Assembly: GCA_051306415.1 (NCBI GenBank)
Contig: JBPPNE010000017.1
Location: 1-5,878 of the forward strand
Direction of reading: 5' to 3'
Length of the DNA: 5,878 nucleotides
From: CBDDRG01 sp051306415
Lineage (GTDB): Bacteria; Pseudomonadota; Gammaproteobacteria; Pseudomonadales; Porticoccaceae
Shown here in pieces: positions 1 through 5,755 of this stretch. Position 1 is the first letter of the stretch. Every line of letters begins with the position of its first letter. The notes under the pieces are model-generated. The model saw only the letters and a program-made list of their open reading frames with translations, was not told the origin of the DNA and did no database searches. Both the position numbers and the translations under genes were made by a program.

Positions 1-191
1 CGGCAGAAGCCCGCAAGGTTCATCAGGTCGATATTCTGCACGTCCTTGCGCTGGTCGAGGTGTTGCAGCAAATGGCGGAATACGGCAGCTTCGATTGCGA
101 TTTGCTGGGCGCTGGGGCTATCCTCGTTCACAGCAGCCTCGTTCACAGCAGCTTCGCTCATAACAGCCTCGTTCATGACAACTTCTTTCAT
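1..191 (-). CDS. DUF1244 domain protein, N-terminal part (runs off the window)
   Basis: I translated the minus strand from the ATG at 191-189. It gives 63 complete codons plus CG, which must encode Arg, and is still open at the window edge. Residues 30-63 (from QIAIEAAVFRHLLQHL through VQNIDLMNLAGFC) match the start of the DUF1244 family, in which a second cysteine and a CLSKWY-like segment normally follow just after this point. The family is a small conserved protein of unknown function in proteobacteria; its CxxC-type motif could bind metal, which is inference. Residues 1-25 are an added acidic extension made of five-residue repeats (MKEVV, MNEAV, MSEAA, VNEAA, VNEDS) not expected in the family. 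I chose the ATG at 191 because a full GGAGG lies 5 nt upstream (197-201). The gene is divergent from the pqi operon. Family identity is secure; the exact start is less so because every repeat offers another start codon. Confidence 0.9.
   Translation of the reverse strand, partial: MKEVVMNEAVMSEAAVNEAAVNEDSPSAQQIAIEAAVFRHLLQHLDQRKDVQNIDLMNLAGFC
117..191 (-). repeat. Five tandem 15-bp repeats at the start of the DUF1244 gene
   Basis: Read on the minus strand, the units are 191-177, 176-162, 161-147, 146-132 and 131-117. Each begins with ATG or GTG, then AA/AG, then a GAA/GAG codon. Units 3 to 5 are most alike; units 4 and 5 share GTGAACGAGG. The period also extends upstream into the GGAGG-TTGCC-ATG of the initiation region. 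In units 1 to 4 a GAAG or GAGG tetramer lies exactly 5 nt before the next unit's start codon. The repeats are in frame and add 25 residues. The period and positions are seen directly; slippage expansion is inference. Confidence 0.85.
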
Positions 192-196
192 GGCAA

Positions 197-201
197 CCTC
201 C
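197..201 (-). promoter_or_regulatory. Shine-Dalgarno site of the DUF1244 gene
   Basis: On the minus strand this reads GGAGG and lies 5 nt before the ATG at 191-189. It is the strongest ribosome binding site among the candidate starts of this gene and decides the chosen start. Confidence 0.7.
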
Positions 202-227
202 AAATCCGTTGAGCGGGACACCGCCTC

Positions 228-233
228 ATTCTA
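228..233 (-). promoter_or_regulatory. Possible -10 box for the DUF1244 gene
   Basis: The minus strand reads TAGAAT, five of six matches to the sigma-70 -10 consensus. It would give a leader of about 30 nt before the ATG at 191. The best -35 candidate at 17-bp spacing (251-256, TGGCTA on the minus strand) matches only three of six bases, and there is no extended -10 TG. I see no comparably good promoter for the pqi genes on the plus strand; TTGAGC at 209-214 has no good -10 partner. Confidence 0.25.
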
Positions 234-247
234 GTGAGCATGCAGCG

Positions 248-297
248 GCATAGCCACCGCCGGAGCGGCGGTCAGCGCGCAATACAGCGCGCTATGC
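248..297 (+). other. Cloverleaf-like inverted repeats upstream of pqiA
   Basis: Three perfect inverted repeats are nested here. Stem-loop A is ACCGCCG (256-262) with CGGCGGT (266-272) around a 3-nt loop. Stem-loop B is AGCGCGC (274-280) with GCGCGCT (287-293) around a 6-nt loop. An outer stem GCATAG (248-253) pairs with CTATGC (292-297) and shares two bases with stem B. Together they could form a three-way junction. No T-run follows, so this is not a classical intrinsic terminator on either strand. It lies in the leader of the pqi operon if translation starts at 333. The pairing is seen directly; any regulatory role is inference. Confidence 0.5.
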
Positions 298-302
298 AGA
301 AC

Positions 303-331
303 GGGAGGCCCAGCTTAATATGCGACCCTGA
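303..331 (+). promoter_or_regulatory. Strong SD with a three-codon leader ORF before pqiA
   Basis: GGGAGG at 303-308 is a strong Shine-Dalgarno core. Eleven nt further on, ATG-CGA-CCC-TGA (320-331) is a minimal ORF (Met-Arg-Pro) whose stop lies 1 nt before the ATG at 333 that I take as the pqiA start. Ribosomes recruited at the GGGAGG could start at 320, stop, and re-initiate at 333. The arrangement is seen; its use in translation is inference and could be chance. Confidence 0.3.
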
Positions 332-332
332 T

Positions 333-1034
333 ATGGATAATCCCGCTCCTTACAGTCGCCAGCAATCGGGCACGTCACCGCCAATCAACCCTGGCCGCGT
401 ACCGAGCCCACCGCTGACTTTCGCGCCAGCCTTGACCGCCTGTCCCGAGTGCGATGCGCTACACCGCCGCCAACCGCTGCGGCCGGGACAATCCCTGTGC
501 TGCCGCCGCTGCGGCGCGGTGATCGAACGCATCCCGCGAGGGGGGATCAATCAATCCACCGCACTCAACCTCGCCGCCCTGACCCTGCTGATTCTCGCCA
601 ATGGGTTTCCGCTGCTGTCGCTCGAAATTCAGGGCCGACCGAGCACCACCACACTGGCCGGCGCGGCACTCGCGCTGTACCGCGCAAACATGCCGGAACT
701 CGCCGCTCTGGTGTTCGTCACCAGCGTCATCGCCCCGGCGCTGCTGATTCTGTGCACCCTCTACGTACTCGCTGCTGTCAACCTCGGGCGGCCGCTGCCA
801 CTCGCGCGCGCAACCCTCGGGCTCCTCAGCCATATCAAGCCTTGGTGCATGCTCGATGTATTTCTGCTGAGCGCACTGGTCGCAGTGGTCAAACTGGCCG
901 ATATCGCCGACATTGTGCCCGGGCCCGCCGCCTACGCCTTCGTCGCGCTGATCCTGGTCTACTCGGCGGCGGTGTCCACCTTTGAGCCGCAGTTGCTGTG
1001 GTCCCGCCTGCGCCCCGGGGACTGGGGCCGATGA
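333..1034 (+). CDS. pqiA: PqiA-like inner-membrane protein, N-terminal-half homologue
   Basis: This matches the first half of E. coli PqiA, the inner-membrane partner of the MCE protein PqiB in envelope lipid transport. From the start at 333 the product is 233 residues. A zinc-ribbon-like module comes first: CPEC at about 37-40 and CRRC at 57-60. Four hydrophobic segments follow, at about 77-97, 122-149, 171-189 and 198-217. The segment around KPWCMLDVFLLSALVAVVKL corresponds to the E. coli KTWGMAEIFLAGVLVSFVKL region, and the end FEPQLLW matches the family's end motif. The start is uncertain: the frame is open back to GTG 234 (266 aa), with ATGs at 240 and 294. I prefer 333 because codons 234-332 contain AGG, TTA and two ATA codons, cover the hairpins at 248-297, and would add 33 residues without family resemblance. 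No good SD precedes 234, 240 or 294. It is the first gene of the pqi operon and overlaps the next by 4 bp. Confidence 0.88.
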   Translation: MDNPAPYSRQQSGTSPPINPGRVPSPPLTFAPALTACPECDALHRRQPLRPGQSLCCRRCGAVIERIPRGGINQSTALNLAALTLLILANGFPLLSLEIQGRPSTTTLAGAALALYRANMPELAALVFVTSVIAPALLILCTLYVLAAVNLGRPLPLARATLGLLSHIKPWCMLDVFLLSALVAVVKLADIADIVPGPAAYAFVALILVYSAAVSTFEPQLLWSRLRPGDWGR

Positions 1035-1648
1035 TTCAGGCGCGATCGCGCGGCCTTGCCCGCTGCGGAACCTGCGGCCTGCTGGTCAGACTGGCGGGCG
1101 CGGCTCACCCTCACTGCCCGCGTTGCACGGCGGTGGTGCACGCGCGCACGGCCAATGGTATCGCGCGAACCTGGGCCCTGCTGGTGGCGGCGGTGATCCT
1201 CTACATCCCCGCCAATCTGCTGCCGGTGATGACGGTCACCAGCCTGGGCAGTGGTCAGCCCGACACCATCATGAGTGGGGTTATCTCGCTGTATCTGAAC
1301 GGCTACCTGCCCCTTGCCGCCATTGTCTTCGTCGCCAGCATCCTGGTGCCTGTACTGAAGATGCTCGCGCTGTGCCATCTCCTGATATCCGTGCACCGGA
1401 AATCGCCCTTTCGCCACCACCAGCGCATCCGCCTGTACCGCATCACCGAATTTATCGGCCGCTGGTCGATGGTGGATCTTTTCGTCGTCGCCCTGATGAC
1501 CGCGCTGGTGCAGGCTGGCAATATCGCCACTATCGAGCCCGGTCAGGGTGCCCGCGCGTTCGCCACCGTCGTGATCCTGACCCTGTTTGCCGCGATGAGC
1601 TTCGACCCCCGTCTGATCTGGGACCACAAGGAACTCGACAGTGACTGA
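1031..1648 (+). CDS. pqiA: PqiA-like inner-membrane protein, C-terminal-half homologue
   Basis: The product of 205 residues matches the second half of E. coli PqiA. A cysteine module comes first, with CGTC at 12-15 and CPRC at 29-32, followed by hydrophobic segments at about 46-68, 93-117, 146-166 and 175-190. Family motifs are clear: PANLLPVM at 60-67 (E. coli PANILPIM), EFIGRWSMVDLFV at 140-152 (EFVGRWSMIDVFV) and FDPRLIWD at 191-198. I chose ATG 1031 because it overlaps the stop of the upstream gene as ATGA, the usual arrangement for coupled translation. The alternative GTG at 998 would overlap by 37 bp and add 11 residues without family resemblance. The upstream bases are G-rich (GGGGA at 1017-1021) rather than a full SD, which also fits coupling. 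With the preceding gene it rebuilds the two-module PqiA, and the two products probably pair in the membrane (inference). A split PqiA is known in other proteobacteria, so this is not a broken gene. Confidence 0.92.
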   Translation: MIQARSRGLARCGTCGLLVRLAGAAHPHCPRCTAVVHARTANGIARTWALLVAAVILYIPANLLPVMTVTSLGSGQPDTIMSGVISLYLNGYLPLAAIVFVASILVPVLKMLALCHLLISVHRKSPFRHHQRIRLYRITEFIGRWSMVDLFVVALMTALVQAGNIATIEPGQGARAFATVVILTLFAAMSFDPRLIWDHKELDSD

Positions 1649-3296
1649 GCGTGAACCCCTGCGCGACGACGACATCCCTATCGCCCTGGTCGACGAACAC
1701 CACCGCGGGCTGTCGGCAATCTGGCTGATACCTCTGGTCGCCGCGTTGATCGGCGCCTGGCTGCTGTACAAAACTCTCGCGGAAATAGGCCCCGAGATTG
1801 TCATCCGCTTCAACACCGCCGAGGGCATCGAGGCGGGCAAGACCCGTATCAAGTACCGTGAAGTGAACGTCGGCTTGGTGACCGATGTGCGCTTCGCCGA
1901 CGATCTGTCCCATGTTTTGGTCACCGCGCAACTGGCGCCGGAAGCCAGGAACCATATGAAGGACGCGACGCGCTTTTGGGTAGTTCGCCCGCGGCTGGGG
2001 GCCGGTGAGATCAGCGGTCTGGGCACCCTGGTCAGCGGTGCCTACATCGCGATGGACCCGAGTACACAAGGGCAGGACACCCTGGCGTTCACCGGCCTGG
2101 AGCGCCCCCCGGCGCTGACCTCGGACAAGAGGGGCGCCACCTATCGTCTGCGCGCCGACGGCCTTGGCTCACTCAATATCGGCGCCCCGGTCTATTTTCG
2201 GCAGATCAAGGTCGGCGAGGTCATCGATTACCAGTTGGCCGATGATCACGCTTACGTCGATATCAGTATCTTCATCGCGAGTCCCCACGACAGCTACGTT
2301 CGCCAGAGCACCCGCTTCTGGGACGCCGGCGGCGTCGGCCTGAAAATGGACGCCTCCGGCTTTGCGGTCGAACTGGGCTCGGTAGCGTCACTGCTGAGTG
2401 GCGGCATCGCGTTTGAAAGTCCGAACGACCTCTCGGTGACCGCTGTCGCAGCGCCTGACTCGGTGTTTCCACTGTACGAAAGCCACGCCAAGAGCCTGGA
2501 AGAGCGGAGATCCACCAGCTTCCCCTATGTGGTCTATTTCAACGATACCGTGCGCGGTCTCAGCGTCGGGGCGCCGGTGGAATTTCGCGGCATTCGCCTG
2601 GGGGAAGTCCAGGACATCCAGATGCGTTTCGATCCCGCAACCGGGGAGATCACCATTCCGGTGCTCATCAACATCGGCGTCGGACCGGGCTTCGGTCTCG
2701 ACACCGCCGCCGGGTTGCCGGTCGAGCAGTTGAAGATTGAGCAGCAGAAGCGCCTGGAGGATCTGGTCAGCAAGGGCATGCGTGCGCGCTTGCAGACTGG
2801 CAATTTACTCACCGGCCAGCTCTTCATCGAATTCGACATGGTGGCGGACGCCAAGCCTGCTCAAATGATTTACGGCGGCACTTATCCGCGGTTGCCGACA
2901 CAACCGAGCCTGCTCACCGGCCTCGCCAATATGGCGGCGCGCCTGCTCGACCGCCTCGAAAAACTGCCCGTCGAAGCGACACTGGAGAACATTCGCGCGC
3001 TGACGGCATCGGCGAACCATCTGGTTGCTGCCCTCGACCGCGAAGCGCCGGGGCTGGTGGACGAACTGACCAAGACCGCCGGCGATGTGCGGCGGATGCT
3101 GACGGCGGCTACGGCAGCCTTGACCGCGTTCGAAGGCGCTACCTCGGAGAACGGGGTGATCGGCGCCGAATTGCAGGGCACGCTGGCCGAAGTCAAGGCC
3201 GCCGCCCGCTCGCTGCGGGTGATGACGGACTACCTCGAACGCCATCCGGAAGCCCTGCTGAAAGGCAAACCAACCACACCGGAAGCTAAACCCTGA
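1641..3296 (+). CDS. pqiB: PqiB, MCE (MlaD) domain lipid-transport protein
   Basis: The product is 551 residues, close to E. coli PqiB (546). A short cytoplasmic N-terminus is followed by one membrane anchor at about 25-45 (starting LSAIWLIPLVAALIGAW). Three MCE/MlaD domains follow: about 51-142, 166-262 (containing LGSLNIGAPVYFRQIKVGEV) and 296-402 (containing RGLSVGAPVEFRGIRLGEV). The C-terminal part, about 425-535, is Ala/Leu-rich and predicted helical, ending in YLERHPEALLKGK. Three MCE domains separate it from YebT/LetB, which has seven. In E. coli, PqiB forms a hexamer with stacked MCE rings and a helical needle that gives lipids a path across the periplasm; the same role is inferred here. 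The start is GTG 1641, preceded by AAGGA at 1628-1632 with 8-nt spacing. It overlaps the second pqiA gene by 8 bp (GTGACTGA), so translation is probably coupled. No frameshift or missing domain is seen. Confidence 0.96.
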   Translation: MTEREPLRDDDIPIALVDEHHRGLSAIWLIPLVAALIGAWLLYKTLAEIGPEIVIRFNTAEGIEAGKTRIKYREVNVGLVTDVRFADDLSHVLVTAQLAPEARNHMKDATRFWVVRPRLGAGEISGLGTLVSGAYIAMDPSTQGQDTLAFTGLERPPALTSDKRGATYRLRADGLGSLNIGAPVYFRQIKVGEVIDYQLADDHAYVDISIFIASPHDSYVRQSTRFWDAGGVGLKMDASGFAVELGSVASLLSGGIAFESPNDLSVTAVAAPDSVFPLYESHAKSLEERRSTSFPYVVYFNDTVRGLSVGAPVEFRGIRLGEVQDIQMRFDPATGEITIPVLINIGVGPGFGLDTAAGLPVEQLKIEQQKRLEDLVSKGMRARLQTGNLLTGQLFIEFDMVADAKPAQMIYGGTYPRLPTQPSLLTGLANMAARLLDRLEKLPVEATLENIRALTASANHLVAALDREAPGLVDELTKTAGDVRRMLTAATAALTAFEGATSENGVIGAELQGTLAEVKAAARSLRVMTDYLERHPEALLKGKPTTPEAKP

Positions 3297-3369
3297 GGCT
3301 CTTCGCTTGAGGCTACACCTGAAGGATTGGATCACACCCGGTAACCCAGCGTTCTGAAGAAGGTCTCCC
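3297..3369. other. pqiB-pqiC spacer
   Basis: This 73-bp gap contains the SD of pqiC (3358-3363). TGAGGCT occurs twice in direct orientation, at 3294-3300 (overlapping the pqiB stop) and 3308-3314. I find no convincing -35/-10 pair and no terminator hairpin, so pqiC is most simply co-transcribed with pqiB. Confidence 0.4.
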
Positions 3370-4062
3370 ATGCCAGCGATGATCAAACCTGCGAGAACTA
3401 CGGGGTTACTCGCAACGCTCGAAAGGGCGAGCTCACAAGTACAGCGCGCCAAAACATGCCTCCCGTTCACGGCGCTGCTGGCGTGCCTGCTGCTCGCCGG
3501 CTGCGTCGGCACCAGTGAGCCGGCGAATTTCTACGTCATTCAGCCGCTGCCGGGAACTGCGGCGGGACAGCTCGCGCCACTGAAGCTGGGCATCGGGCCG
3601 GTCAGCTTGCCGCGGATGCTCGACCGCCCACAGATCGTCACCGAACTCGATGGCAACCAGGTGAGCCTGTCCGAACACCACCGCTGGGCGGAGAATCTGG
3701 GCGACAACCTCACCCGTGTGCTCGGCCAGAATCTGGCGAGCCGCCTCGCCGGCGTCGATGCCTTCGCCGTGCCGGGGCGACAGGCCGCGGATATCCAGCT
3801 CAGCCTGTCATTCGACGAATTCGGTGGCCGACTGGGCAAGAGCGCGCGACTCGCGGGGGTGTGGCGGTTGACCGATCAGCGCGCGGCATGTGCCATAGTC
3901 GGCGCCAAGCCAGTGGCGCAAGCCACACCTTTCGCAATCGAAATAGCGGTGGCGGGGCCGGGCTACGGTGATTTCGCCGAGGCGCTGCGCCAAGGCATCG
4001 GCCGCCTCAGCGATCAGATCGCAGCACAGGTGTTGTCACTGACACCCGGTTGTGGGCACTGA
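3370..4062 (+). CDS. pqiC: PqiC-type outer-membrane lipoprotein (DUF330/ABC auxiliary lipoprotein family)
   Basis: The product is 230 residues with a lipoprotein signal: hydrophobic stretch about 31-44 and lipobox LLAG-C with the lipidated Cys at 45. Residue +2 is Val, so outer-membrane sorting is expected. The mature part carries family signatures: LGIGPVSLPRMLDRPQIV at 73-90, and RWAENLGDNLTRVLGQNLASRL at 105-126, like the RWAEPL motif of PqiC/YmbA proteins. PqiC is thought to be the outer-membrane partner of the PqiB needle. The ATG at 3370 has AGAAGG (3358-3363) six nt upstream; ATG 3379 is the only other Met start before the lipobox. The signal peptide has an unusually long, basic n-region of about 30 residues. 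The gene follows pqiB by 73 bp, unlike the overlapping upstream genes, so it may be translated independently, but I see no clear promoter in the gap. It is convergent with lipA. Confidence 0.9.
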   Translation: MPAMIKPARTTGLLATLERASSQVQRAKTCLPFTALLACLLLAGCVGTSEPANFYVIQPLPGTAAGQLAPLKLGIGPVSLPRMLDRPQIVTELDGNQVSLSEHHRWAENLGDNLTRVLGQNLASRLAGVDAFAVPGRQAADIQLSLSFDEFGGRLGKSARLAGVWRLTDQRAACAIVGAKPVAQATPFAIEIAVAGPGYGDFAEALRQGIGRLSDQIAAQVLSLTPGCGH

Positions 4063-4072
4063 TTGCTGAATT

Positions 4073-4086
4073 CGCCAGTCTTGGCG
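4073..4086. other. Small inverted repeat between convergent pqiC and lipA
   Basis: CGCCA (4073-4077) and TGGCG (4082-4086) form a perfect 5-bp stem with a 4-nt loop in the 24-bp gap between the two converging genes. Neither side has a T-run, so it is at best a weak bidirectional terminator. Confidence 0.25.
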
Positions 4087-5073
4087 TCAGCCGACGGCTT
4101 CGCCGCGCGCCTGTTTGTCGGCGTGATAGGAGGAGCGCACCAGCGGGCCGGAAGCGATCTGTTTGAAGCCGATGGCGTAAGCGTAGTCGGCGTAGTCGCG
4201 GAACTCGTCCGGGTGCACGAAGCGCTGCACCGGCAGGTGGTGTTTTGACGGCTGCAGGTACTGGCCAATGGTGAGCATCTCAATGTCGTGGGCGCGCATG
4301 TCATCAAGCGTCCGCAGCAGTTCGTCGCGGGTTTCGCCGAGACCAACCATGAGCCCGGATTTACTTGGCACCAGTGGATTGCGCGCCTTGTAGTCCCGCA
4401 GCAATTGGAGCGACCACTGATAATTGGCGCCAGGGCGCACCTCCCGGTAAAGGCGCGGCACCGTCTCCAGATTGTGGTTGAACACATCCGGTGGCTGCGC
4501 GCTGAGGATATCGAGCGCAGGCGCCCTGCGGCCGCGGAAATCCGGCACCAGAATCTCGATCTGCAAACCGGGGCAGCGCGCGCGGCAGGCGCGAATGCAG
4601 TCGGCGAAGTGGCCGGCGCCGCCGTCGCGGAGGTCGTCGCGATCCACCGATGTAATCACCACATAGTTGAGGCTCATTTCAGCGATAGCACTCGCGAGAC
4701 GCTCGGGTTCGTCAGCGTCCAGCGGGTTCGGCTTGCCGTGACCGACATCGCAGAACGGGCAGCGGCGGGTACAGATTTCACCCATGACCATGAAGGTCGC
4801 GGTGCCGCCGCCGAAGCACTCGCCGAGGTTCGGGCAGGCGGCCTCCTCGCAGACGGTGGCGAGCTTATTTTTGCGCAGGATGCGCTTGATGCGCTCGACC
4901 TCGGGCGATGCGCGCAGGCGAATCCGCAACCAGTCGGGCTTGCGCGCGATGACCTCGGTGGGAATCACCTTGACCGGGATGCGCTCGACCTTGGCGGCGC
5001 TGCGCAGCTTCTCGCCAGCGCGCAGGCGGCGGGTGCGGAGAACGGGTGCGGCGTCGGTATCGCTATCATTCAT
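4087..5073 (-). CDS. lipA: Lipoyl synthase LipA
   Basis: This radical-SAM enzyme inserts two sulfur atoms at C6 and C8 of protein-bound octanoyl groups to make lipoyl cofactors for pyruvate and 2-oxoglutarate dehydrogenases and the glycine cleavage system. The product is 328 residues, normal for the family. The auxiliary cluster motif C75-x4-C80-x5-C86 (CEEAACPNLGEC) and the radical-SAM motif C101-x3-C105-x2-C108 (CTRRCPFC) are both intact. Other conserved blocks are TSVDRDDLRDGGAGHFADCI (141-160), PDVFNHNLETVPRLY (195-209), the LMVGLGET segment (241-248), QYLQPSKHHLPVQRFVHP (271-288) and the C-terminal RSSYHAD (313-319), whose serine ligates the auxiliary cluster in studied homologues. The ATG at 5073 overlaps the lipB stop by 8 bp (ATGAATGA), with GGAG 7 nt upstream (5081-5084). 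It is the last gene of the ybeD-lipB-lipA series. Confidence 0.98.
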   Translation of the reverse strand: MNDSDTDAAPVLRTRRLRAGEKLRSAAKVERIPVKVIPTEVIARKPDWLRIRLRASPEVERIKRILRKNKLATVCEEAACPNLGECFGGGTATFMVMGEICTRRCPFCDVGHGKPNPLDADEPERLASAIAEMSLNYVVITSVDRDDLRDGGAGHFADCIRACRARCPGLQIEILVPDFRGRRAPALDILSAQPPDVFNHNLETVPRLYREVRPGANYQWSLQLLRDYKARNPLVPSKSGLMVGLGETRDELLRTLDDMRAHDIEMLTIGQYLQPSKHHLPVQRFVHPDEFRDYADYAYAIGFKQIASGPLVRSSYHADKQARGEAVG

Positions 5074-5746
5074 CGGCGGGCTCCATCGCGAGGGCGACGG
5101 GTAAGTTTTCGGCTTGGCGCCAGCCAGTGTAGCCCAGGTTGACGGCGAGTTTGGCGAGCAATCGCTCTGCTACCGCCGCCGGCGCGGGCATTGCCGCCGC
5201 CGGCAGCAAATCTTTCAACTGGGTCATGCGCAGCCCGGCATAACCGCAGGGATTGATGCGCTGAAACGGGCTCAGATCCATGTCCATGTTGAAGGCAATG
5301 CCATGGTAACTGCGCCCACGCCGCACCCGCAAACCGATGGAAGCGATTTTGGCATCGTCGACGTAAACGCCGGGAGCGCCGCAGCGGCGCGCCGCTGCAA
5401 TGCCATAATCGGCCAGAGCATCAATGGCGGTTTGTTCGAGCGCGCTGACCAGTTTGCGGATATCGAGCTTCATGCGCCGCAATTCCAGCAGCGGATAGAT
5501 CACCCATTGGCCGGGGCCGTGGTAGGTCACCTGGCCACCGCGATCCACCGGCACCACCGGGATATCTCCCGGCATCAACACATGCTCGGGGCGACCGGCC
5601 TGGCCCTGGGTAAATACTGGCGGGTGCTGCACCAGCCAGACCTGATCCGACGTCTGCGCCTCAGCCGCTTCAATGTGGGCTTTCATGGCGGCAAATACCG
5701 GCTCGTAGGGTCGCATTCCCAGGTAGTGGACCAGCAGAACCGTCAT
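5066..5746 (-). CDS. lipB: Octanoyl-ACP:protein octanoyltransferase LipB
   Basis: LipB transfers the octanoyl group from octanoyl-ACP to the lysine of lipoyl domains, the step before LipA. The 226-residue product has the family's conserved blocks in order: HPPVFTQG (41-48), RGGQVTYHGPGQ (69-80), GAPGVYVDDAKIASIGLRVR (123-142) with the catalytic Lys at 133, YHGIAFNMDMDLSPF (147-161), and INPCGYAG (164-171) with the catalytic Cys at 167. Both residues correspond to the Lys/Cys dyad of E. coli LipB. The start is ATG 5746, 9 bp after the ybeD stop. The upstream SD is weak (TAGGCG), so translation may depend on ybeD. The start of the next gene, lipA, overlaps its end. Length and active site appear complete. 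Confidence 0.98.
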   Translation of the reverse strand: MTVLLVHYLGMRPYEPVFAAMKAHIEAAEAQTSDQVWLVQHPPVFTQGQAGRPEHVLMPGDIPVVPVDRGGQVTYHGPGQWVIYPLLELRRMKLDIRKLVSALEQTAIDALADYGIAAARRCGAPGVYVDDAKIASIGLRVRRGRSYHGIAFNMDMDLSPFQRINPCGYAGLRMTQLKDLLPAAAMPAPAAVAERLLAKLAVNLGYTGWRQAENLPVALAMEPADE

Positions 5747-5755
5747 CGCCCGCGC

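Noticed and set aside
46..234. Plus-strand small ORF with Thr/Ala/Ser-Phe repeats
   Set aside because: It is the reverse strand of the DUF1244 gene. Its repeated look comes from the 15-bp repeats read on the wrong strand.
959..2026. Long minus-strand open frame (355 codons) opposite pqiA and pqiB
   Set aside because: It is antisense to two clear family genes, its translation is rich in Arg, Gln, His and Gly without domain resemblance, and such frames are common opposite GC-rich genes.
4094..4104. CGGC-TTC-GCCG hairpin as a lipA terminator
   Set aside because: It lies inside the lipA coding end, is short, and has no T-run on either side; such stems are frequent in GC-rich coding sequence.
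4288..5142. Long plus-strand open frame (284 codons) opposite lipA and the lipB end
   Set aside because: lipA and lipB on the minus strand have intact catalytic motifs. The antisense translation is low-complexity Ala/Arg-rich sequence without recognisable motifs.
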